From positions 1 to 42,646 of the forward strand of contig JASANZ010002077.1 in assembly GCA_030849805.1 (NCBI GenBank): a stretch of 42,646 bases of DNA, written 5' to 3'. Shown one piece after another: positions 36,337-42,646 of the stretch (its first letter is position 1; every line of letters begins with the position of its first letter). The notes beneath the pieces are model-generated. The model saw only the letters and a program-made list of their open reading frames with translations. It was not told where the DNA came from and ran no database searches. Source of the DNA: Sergeia podlipaevii (taxonomy: Eukaryota > Euglenozoa > Kinetoplastea > Trypanosomatida > Trypanosomatidae). The position numbers and the translations under genes are program-made.

Positions 36337-38715
36337 ATGTCGTTTCTTTCCATTTCTGGACTGTCTGATGGAAGTGGAGGTGATGACGCATTGCAGAGGT
36401 TGATGTCCGCTTCTGGAATTGCACGAGGCGCCGACACACAAAAGCACGACGGAGCTGCCGCCGCGAAGTCAGTTTCTTCCGCACCACGCACAGGAACGGC
36501 TTTTTGCAGAGAGGCAGAGGAAGAATGGGCACGACCAGTGCGCTCCCATGGGACGCCCTCAGTGCCAGCTCCAGCGGCAGCGTCCCCCCCTCAGACAGCT
36601 CCTGTCGAGGCTGCCCCTCAAAAGCAACAGCGACGCATACCAAATCCTGATGCGACTGCAGCTGCCGCGGCTGCCAGTGCTGGTTCCTCTAGCTTCAAGG
36701 CAGACAATCCTACAGATGCAGACGAGCTGCCGTCTCTGGCAGAGCTTGTGCATCCCAAACTGCGACGCCCGCTCATGGAGACCATGAAGATTCAATCTAT
36801 GACACGCATTCAGAGACTCAGCTGGAAGGCTGTACTCGACAGAGACCGCGACGTGCTTGTGCGCAGTGAGACGGGCAGTGGCAAGACACTTGCGTATGCC
36901 TTGCCTATAGCCCATCAGATTCTTTCCCAGTGCGATGTGTCTCCCATTAGCAGGGATGTGGGCACGCTTGTGATCATCATGTGTCCTACGCGCGAGCTTG
37001 TTCTACAGGTGACGGACACCTTAACTGCTCTCCTACGCTGTGCCCAGTTTCTTACTGTCGGGGGCATCCACGGTGGTGAGAATCGCCACAAGGAAAAAGC
37101 GCGGTTGAGGAAAGGCATTCCGATACTTGTGACGACGCCGGGACGGCTTCTTGACCATCTCAAAGCCACTAATGCGTTCACTGTTGAAAACACGCAGACA
37201 ATTGTCATGGATGAGGCCGACCGTCTTCTCGATTTGGGTTTTGAGAAACCGATACGTGAGATTATGGGCTTACTGGAGACCAAGTGCAAGGCTCACGCTA
37301 GCCTGAAGCGTGTTCTTGTATCCGCCACCATCACAGATGGCGTTGAGAGGCTCACTCATTTTGCACTGCGTAAGGATGCTGCACACATTGGCGAAACACA
37401 AGATACCTTTTCTATTCCCGCAACGCTTAGGCAGCACTACGTCTCAGTACCCGTAAAGCACCGGCTCGCACTTCTTATTAGCTTTCTGCGCTCGCAGTTT
37501 GACGCGGGTGCTACCAAGATTGTTGTGTTTGTGTCCACTGCTGATAGCACAGAGTTTCTTTACTACTTGGTTTCTCGTCTGCAGTCTCCATTCAATAAGC
37601 GCGAGTATGGAGGACGCGTGGAAACGAGAAAGACACCGCAGCGTAGCACCAAGAAGATGGTGGAGATGGCGAATCAGCATATTTTTGGAGAGGGGGATGA
37701 AGTTGTTACATTTGACGAGGGCAACGATGACAGTGCCGATGACGAGAATGAAGAAAACGACCGCGATGCTTCCGGAGTAGGTCTTCGCGGTAAAACGCTC
37801 ATTGATGCAAATGTGTTCAAGTTACATGGAAACATGAATCAGGTCGATAGAGCTTCCGTGTTTCACTCCTTTAAGTTTGGAACTTCCGCAACTGCGAAAA
37901 ACAAGAAGGCGGTGCTCTTCTGCACTGATGTGGCTGCGCGCGGTCTTGATATGCCTCAGATTGACTGGATTGTTCATTACGACGCCCCAACTGACCCGGC
38001 CAGTTACGTGCATCGTGTCGGTAGAACTGCTCGCATTGGCAATAGTGGCGACTCTATCCTCTTCTTGGCGCCGCATGAGGTGGGGTATGCTTCATACTTG
38101 ACGAGCTTTATCCATTCTCACTCCGACGCATCATTCACAACGTGTCGTGACATGGTGGAGAAAAAGTACGAAACGTTTCTTTTTTATTTGACGAAGCTCG
38201 ATCCAAAATCGAATCACATGTGGATTCAAAGCACCGCAACGCTGGAGCGAGGTATCTCCCAACTTGTGATGCGCAAAGATGGAAACGATAGCGGGCAGGA
38301 TTCATCAAAGGACAAACTTGACCGTATTGCGCTTTTTGCCTACCAGTCCTACATTCGAGCATATTCTGGCATCTCTAAAGAACTTAGAGCACTCTTCTTT
38401 AATCCTGGCGATCTTCATCTAGGCCACGTTGCGCAGAGCTTTGGTATTGATAAGAGTCCCAGCGAGGTGCAGAGGCAGCTCCAAGGGTACATTCGTGAGG
38501 ACCGTATTCTTGCTCGCGACAACCGCAAGGGTACAACTGTGCAGGACGCCAATGCGACGAAGCGGAAGCGCCAACGTGTTGAGCTAGAGCACGACGACAG
38601 GTATCACAGTATGCTTGCTCAAAAACAAAGAAAGGTGACTCGTGACTGGGCTGAGAAGAGGCGCGAAGAAAGCACAAAGATTAGGCCACTGCAGTTTTCT
38701 GAATTTGACGCGTAA
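36337..38715 (+). CDS. DDX31: DEAD-box RNA helicase of the DDX31/Dbp7 family
   Basis: A 792-residue helicase (start at the first ATG after the acceptor, 36337; the frame upstream opens only at TTG). The N-terminal 120 residues are low complexity. Motifs are intact: the Q-motif region with MTRIQRLSW, SETGSGKT with K183, DEAD at 292-295, SAT from 329 and HRVGRTAR from H559. GGIHGGENRHKEKARLRKGIPIL and GDLHLGHVAQSFGI are specific to the DDX31/Dbp7 group, which acts in nucleolar 60S ribosomal subunit assembly. An acidic insert of about 70 residues between helicase motifs IV and V (about 435-490, GNDDSADDENEEND) is larger than usual. Confidence 0.95.
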   Translation: MSFLSISGLSDGSGGDDALQRLMSASGIARGADTQKHDGAAAAKSVSSAPRTGTAFCREAEEEWARPVRSHGTPSVPAPAAASPPQTAPVEAAPQKQQRRIPNPDATAAAAAASAGSSSFKADNPTDADELPSLAELVHPKLRRPLMETMKIQSMTRIQRLSWKAVLDRDRDVLVRSETGSGKTLAYALPIAHQILSQCDVSPISRDVGTLVIIMCPTRELVLQVTDTLTALLRCAQFLTVGGIHGGENRHKEKARLRKGIPILVTTPGRLLDHLKATNAFTVENTQTIVMDEADRLLDLGFEKPIREIMGLLETKCKAHASLKRVLVSATITDGVERLTHFALRKDAAHIGETQDTFSIPATLRQHYVSVPVKHRLALLISFLRSQFDAGATKIVVFVSTADSTEFLYYLVSRLQSPFNKREYGGRVETRKTPQRSTKKMVEMANQHIFGEGDEVVTFDEGNDDSADDENEENDRDASGVGLRGKTLIDANVFKLHGNMNQVDRASVFHSFKFGTSATAKNKKAVLFCTDVAARGLDMPQIDWIVHYDAPTDPASYVHRVGRTARIGNSGDSILFLAPHEVGYASYLTSFIHSHSDASFTTCRDMVEKKYETFLFYLTKLDPKSNHMWIQSTATLERGISQLVMRKDGNDSGQDSSKDKLDRIALFAYQSYIRAYSGISKELRALFFNPGDLHLGHVAQSFGIDKSPSEVQRQLQGYIREDRILARDNRKGTTVQDANATKRKRQRVELEHDDRYHSMLAQKQRKVTRDWAEKRREESTKIRPLQFSEFDA

Positions 38716-39338
38716 GAGCGCAACCGAAACCGAATGCAAAAACTAAGAATACGAAAAAAAAAGAAAGAAAGCCCATCTGTAGGCAGCTTGTCTCCTGCTT
38801 CGACTTTTCATTTTGTTTACCGTGCATGTTTTTTTTTTTTTTTTGTGGAGTGCTTACTCGAAGCTGTGATGACAAATAAAGTAACTAAATAAAGAAAAGA
38901 TGCTTGCACTCCATTTGGACAACGAACCGTTTAATGAATCTTTCTACCATTTTTTTTGAAATTTACGTATTTCCTTTTAAGCAGTGATGCAGGAACATTT
39001 TGAGGTTTAACATTTACGCATAAAAAAGAATGTCAGGTAACCTAATATATATATTGCAAATAGACTGCCTATTGGGATGTTTATTTTTCTTTTAGTACGG
39101 AGCTTCTTTCTATTTTTTTTTTTTATAATACTTCTCTGTATAATTATGTCTTTTGTTTTACTCGTCTTGCGTTGCACTACTCAAATATATTGCTTCTCTT
39201 TTATTTTATTTGTCATCAACATGTTTAGTTTTATTGTTACTTTCTTTTCTTTACTACCAACCACACGTACACACCATCATCACCACTACCAATACCGCCA
39301 GAAAAAAAAGGAAAAGTACGAGCGCATTACTGAGAGAT
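38716..39338. other. Intergenic region upstream of the Ste24 gene
   Basis: T-rich UTR. The frame 39153-39338 that runs into the next gene lacks an ATG and translates the splice tract. Confidence 0.65.
39241..39301 (+). promoter_or_regulatory. Trans-splice acceptor for the Ste24 gene
   Basis: A C/T-rich tract (39241-39260) and a C/A-rich stretch precede CCAG, AG at 39300-39301; the next ATG is the gene start at 39339. Confidence 0.5.
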
Positions 39339-40607
39339 ATGTCCTTCCACCAATCCGCAGTGATTTCCACAAATGTGATCGGCACGTGGGAACTGTATCT
39401 GCTATGGCGTCAGCGGCGCAGCTACTGCCAAGAGGAGATTCCAGCCCCACTCAAGGACTTTGTCACCCAGGAAGAGTTTCAGAAAACGCAAGAGTATGGC
39501 CATGAGAAGGCAACTTTTGAGGTGGTCGGACACATCAAAGATCTTGTACTGGCCAATGTGCAACTGTTGTGGAAGCTCCCAGCGAAGTTGTACTATTTTG
39601 TTGCTGAAAAGACAAAGCTTCCCATTGGGAGCTACAAACACTGTTACACGCATTCAGTGCTGTCTGACATTCTTTCCACGTTGATTAGCATTCCATTTTC
39701 TTACTACTATCACTTTGTTATTGAAAAAAAGCACGGCTTTAACAAGATGACCAAATGGCAGTTTGCTAAGGATGAGATCAAGTCTTTCCTCCTTCGTGCG
39801 GTGCTTCTACATCCCATTCAAACCGGAGTGATTCAGTTTGTGATTGAGAAGTTTGGAGACAAATTCCCACTCTACTTCTTCACTGTGGCGTCTGTGCTGG
39901 CTGTCTTTTTTATTACCATTTATCCAACCGTCATTCAGCCGCTTTTCAGCACCTTTACGCCAGTTGACAAGAGTACTGAGCTCTATAAAGAGATTGAATC
40001 TCTCACCACCTCTGTGGCCTATCCGCTCAAGAAGGTGTTGATTGTCGATGAGAGCCGCCGCTCTGCGCATAGTAACGCGTACTTGTATGGGTTCTGGAAG
40101 AACAAGCGTATCGTTATCTACGACACCCTCCTTGAACAAGTTAAGGATGATGACGAGCAGCTTTTGGCTGTGATTTGTCATGAACTTGGGCACTGGAAGC
40201 ACGGCCACACACGTTTTATGCTCTGCTTGTCTTTGCTCAACTTGATGGCCATATCATACGGAGCAAAGGCTGCCATCTTTAATCCTGAGCTCTACCACCA
40301 GTTCGGATTCAAGGAGGCTAACCCCAATGTTGGCTTTGAACTCTATTCTCAGGTGTTTCTGCAGCCAATCATGACCTTGTATGGGTATGCACTCATGTCC
40401 TTAACGCGCGTCTTTGAATTTCAGGCAGACCGATTTGCCGTTTCAATGAAGTACGCAGCCGCACTAAGGCGCGCATTAACATTGCTGGCAAAGGAAAACA
40501 AATCAAACTTAACACCAGACCCTTTATATACTGCCTTCTTCTCTAGCCATCCAACCGTGATTGAGCGTATAGCTGCCATTGAGAGTGAAGAAAAGAAAAA
40601 CGCGTAG
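39339..40607 (+). CDS. AFC1: Type I CAAX prenyl protease (Ste24/AFC1/ZMPSTE24)
   Basis: The ATG at 39339 gives 422 residues, close to T. brucei AFC1 (about 427, recalled). The zinc motif HELGH (281-285) lies in CHELGHWKHGHT, and the third ligand is the Glu of FEFQADRFA downstream. Several membrane helices surround it (for example FFTVASVLAVFFITIYPTVI). This integral ER metalloprotease removes the last three residues of prenylated CAAX proteins. The last four residues are KKNA, which fits the KKxx ER-retrieval signal. The next gene, RCE1, is the other CAAX protease. Confidence 0.97.
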   Translation: MSFHQSAVISTNVIGTWELYLLWRQRRSYCQEEIPAPLKDFVTQEEFQKTQEYGHEKATFEVVGHIKDLVLANVQLLWKLPAKLYYFVAEKTKLPIGSYKHCYTHSVLSDILSTLISIPFSYYYHFVIEKKHGFNKMTKWQFAKDEIKSFLLRAVLLHPIQTGVIQFVIEKFGDKFPLYFFTVASVLAVFFITIYPTVIQPLFSTFTPVDKSTELYKEIESLTTSVAYPLKKVLIVDESRRSAHSNAYLYGFWKNKRIVIYDTLLEQVKDDDEQLLAVICHELGHWKHGHTRFMLCLSLLNLMAISYGAKAAIFNPELYHQFGFKEANPNVGFELYSQVFLQPIMTLYGYALMSLTRVFEFQADRFAVSMKYAAALRRALTLLAKENKSNLTPDPLYTAFFSSHPTVIERIAAIESEEKKNA

Positions 40608-40689
40608 CGCATTTATTGAGAGTCAGTACGGTTAAGGAGGTTTGCAAAGAAAAACCTGCACCTTACACACGATTATCTCTCAAGCAACG

Positions 40690-40712
40690 AAACAACAACA
40701 ACAACAACAACA
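40690..40712. repeat. (AAC)n microsatellite
   Basis: About 7 AAC units in the 3' UTR of the Ste24 gene. Confidence 0.85.
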
Positions 40713-40761
40713 CAAAAATCACATGAGAACACACACGAAAACGCGGTAGCATTGATGTCAG

Positions 40762-40808
40762 AGCCTCCTATGCTCTCTGGGAGTGGCGGAGCGATCTAGA
40801 AGGAGGCT
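40762..40808. repeat. Inverted repeat able to form an imperfect stem-loop
   Basis: AGCCTCCT (40762-40769) pairs with AGGAGGCT (40801-40808); within the loop GCTC (40772-40775) can pair with GAGC (40789-40792). Confidence 0.5.
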
Positions 40809-41521
40809 TTGATTGTAGCACTCGAAATCCATTTAGTAAAGATAGCATGACTATTTAACTTTCAATTCAATAAACTTTCTGTCATTCCTCTTTTTTTTCT
40901 TTTTCAAAAAAATTCACTGCCTCCTGAAGGCTCCTTCTGTAGTTTAGATAGCACATACATGGGGCGAAGAAGGTCTCATTCGTCTACAGCAGGACTGCAA
41001 CAACACTACCGCACTATTTATACAGGGCCTGTGCACTACTAGAGTAATGCACCGAGAAATTTCACACGTGCTGACGGATGGTATATTTGTACAAAGGCTG
41101 GAGGAACTTGGTCGCGACTTCCTCGCTTCTTGAAGAAAGCATTCTCTCGCGTCGCTGGGAATACAAGCTTTTCTTTGCTACATGGAGCAACATTTAAGTA
41201 GACCTTCTGAATTGTACCTCTTGTGTGCGCTTTCACTGTTGCACGAACAATTTCTGAGGTTTTACAATCATTCCGAATCACGATACTTAGCTCATTTTTT
41301 GTTGTTTCCTTAAAGAAGGATACTGATACTTTTTGAACGTACGTGATGATTCTTTTTCTCTTTTCGTTCTGCTTTTATTTTTGTGTACTTCACGACTGTC
41401 GTATGCTGTGTTACTCATTTTTATTGTTTCATTTTTTTTTTTTTGTGAATCATTATGTACCAAAATGATATTTTTTTATTTTGCGTGATTGTCACTATCA
41501 AGCACTTTTTGAATAGCTGGC

Positions 41522-41548
41522 TTATTATTATTATTATTATTATTATTA
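41522..41548. repeat. (TTA)9 microsatellite
   Basis: Nine perfect TTA units, the same unit as the array at 23858-23887. Confidence 0.9.
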
Positions 41549-41630
41549 ACGTTCTTTTAGGACGAATAAATGAAACTGCTGCTCAGATACCTGCGGCCTT
41601 GTGAACATAAATGCTGGCCACATGCTAAAT

Positions 41631-41695
41631 GTTTTCTTCTTTTCTTTTTTCCTACTGTTTTTTTCTTGGATGATTTATCGTGTGCACATTTGTAG
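41631..41695 (+). promoter_or_regulatory. Trans-splice acceptor for RCE1
   Basis: A long T-rich tract is followed by ATTTGTAG, AG at 41694-41695. This would remove the in-frame ATG at 41622 from the mRNA. Confidence 0.55.
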
Positions 41696-41732
41696 ACGAG
41701 AGGATTTCGAAAAGACTTTTTTTTTGCATGAT

Positions 41733-42602
41733 ATGGACTGGCTTTTAGGATGTAGTCTGTGCGGCTGCTTTGTGGGAACCTTTTATGTGTGGCCCTGTGA
41801 GCAACGGTTTATTGTTTGTGCGGTGAAAAACCTCCGTAAGGCAGCGCTTGACAGTACTGTTTATTTGGATCGTGATGCAAGTACTACAATTAAGAGGCGT
41901 TCTCTTTCATTCCTGCTGGCAACATGTGCGAGTGCTATGTATTTGATCCAGTCATCACCGAGCACGTTTACGGGAATCGACTACACTGGCGTGCTTTGTG
42001 CAGCAGGTCTTACGGTTGCTTTGTTTAGTGGGCCTATTGCAGAGTCGGTCTTTTCAACTAGCCGTGATGTTCTCGAAGTATCGCGGGGGGACGCTCCCAT
42101 GATCGTGAGAAATCTTTTCTTGTGTCCTGCAGGGGAGGAGATTTTTTTTCGCGGAGTGCTATTTCATATATTTCGTCACAGGCCAGCTTGGGCTCAAGTG
42201 GTGCTCTCTGCTACGTTGTTCGCGGCCTCACACACTCATCACGCTGCGTCATGGGCAGTGGAGGAGTATCGATACAGTTGCGATGCCGAACCTGGCAGTG
42301 ATACTGCTGAGCCGGCAGCTGATCCTCTTGTTACCGATTCGTGGCACTCTGCACTGCGAAAGCTGAGAATTGTGTATTCATACACATTTACTTTTGGACT
42401 TCTCAGTGGCTATTATTACTTGCGTGTGTGCAGCCGCAGTATCTTGTCGATTTCAGTTACGCACGCCATATGTAATGCTATAGGTCCTCCCCAGTTTATC
42501 TTTTTGAGGAAGGGGCGTTTATCTGCTAAGCAACGGGCTATTAGTGGGGCTTTATACATTGCGGGGGTTGGCGTCTGGGTAGCCGCTTCGCTCCACCACT
42601 GA
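41733..42602 (+). CDS. RCE1: Type II CAAX prenyl protease (RCE1)
   Basis: The multi-pass ER glutamate protease that cleaves the AAX tripeptide from prenylated Ras-type proteins. I start it at 41733 (289 residues) because LLGCSLCGCFVGTFYVW aligns with the N-terminal helix of human RCE1 and the splice tract lies just upstream; the ATG at 41622 would add 37 residues, mostly Phe from that tract. Catalytic motifs are intact: GEEIFFRGVLF (the EE-x3-R motif), LFAASHTHHA with the conserved His, and THAICNAIG near the end with His and Asn. An insertion of about 30 residues (DAEPGSDTAEPAADP) lies between the second and third motifs. An out-of-frame ATG at 41728 overlaps the start. Confidence 0.93.
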   Translation: MDWLLGCSLCGCFVGTFYVWPCEQRFIVCAVKNLRKAALDSTVYLDRDASTTIKRRSLSFLLATCASAMYLIQSSPSTFTGIDYTGVLCAAGLTVALFSGPIAESVFSTSRDVLEVSRGDAPMIVRNLFLCPAGEEIFFRGVLFHIFRHRPAWAQVVLSATLFAASHTHHAASWAVEEYRYSCDAEPGSDTAEPAADPLVTDSWHSALRKLRIVYSYTFTFGLLSGYYYLRVCSRSILSISVTHAICNAIGPPQFIFLRKGRLSAKQRAISGALYIAGVGVWVAASLHH

Positions 42603-42646
42603 CAGTTAGCGCCACCTTTGTGCAGTGGTAGGAAGGGAGGGAGTTT

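Larger units (their letters stand above)
40608..41732. other. 1.1 kb intergenic region between the two CAAX protease genes
   Basis: Contains an (AAC)n repeat, an 8-bp inverted repeat (40762-40808), a TTA microsatellite (41522-41548) and the poly-T splice tract of RCE1. Confidence 0.65.

Noticed and set aside
39153..39338. Extra N-terminal membrane helices on the Ste24 protein
   Set aside because: No ATG in this part; it is T-rich 5' flank. The first ATG is 39339.

Overview
The window is nuclear DNA of a trypanosomatid (kinetoplastid flagellate). All 24 genes I can support lie on the + strand, head to tail. None shows an intron. They are separated by AT-rich gaps of about 0.3 to 1.8 kb, and most starts are preceded by a long polypyrimidine tract and an AG, the layout of a polycistronic unit matured by spliced-leader trans-splicing and polyadenylation. 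Gene content agrees: a CYP5122-like P450, a ZFP3-like WW/CCCH protein, a ZC3H5-like protein, an RCK-type kinase with a TDY loop, and several kinetoplastid-looking proteins of unknown function. From memory, unchecked, the order resembles T. brucei chromosome 3 around FEN1/PSA7/ZC3H5/ZFP3 and Leishmania chromosome 27. I cannot name the species. I saw no tRNA, rRNA, transposon, CRISPR or strand switch.

Left part (1-13 kb): mitochondrial acyl carrier protein; an 854-residue basic protein with about seven copies of an unfamiliar motif; a tail-anchored ODR4-like protein; FEN1; a small conserved-looking protein; a degenerate split-SET (SETD3/LSMT-like) protein; a VIT1/CCC1 iron transporter.

Middle (13-29 kb): a protein joining LRR-like repeats, a CCCH zinc finger and a C-terminal membrane anchor; proteasome alpha7; two unknown proteins; a SET methyltransferase with a membrane anchor; ZC3H5-like; an unknown; ZFP3-like; a very small probable mitochondrial membrane protein; an RCK/MOK-type kinase.

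Right part (29-42.6 kb): a CYP5122A1-like cytochrome P450; a possible degenerate methyltransferase-like protein; a secretory type I membrane protein; a 70-residue membrane protein; a DDX31/Dbp7 helicase; and both CAAX-processing proteases, Ste24/AFC1 and RCE1, as consecutive genes.

Neighbours in such units are co-transcribed but usually not functionally related, so control should sit mainly in the UTRs. Exceptions worth noting are the two CAAX proteases, which act on the same substrates, and the three CCCH proteins within 11 kb. Many apparent ORF starts here are TTG or GTG read out of poly-T splice tracts; I moved each such start to the first in-frame ATG after the tract. Nothing in the window is a clear new multi-gene system. 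The best candidates for undescribed biology are single proteins (the seven-repeat protein, the membrane-anchored LRR/CCCH protein, the degenerate SET protein) and a strong 3' UTR hairpin.
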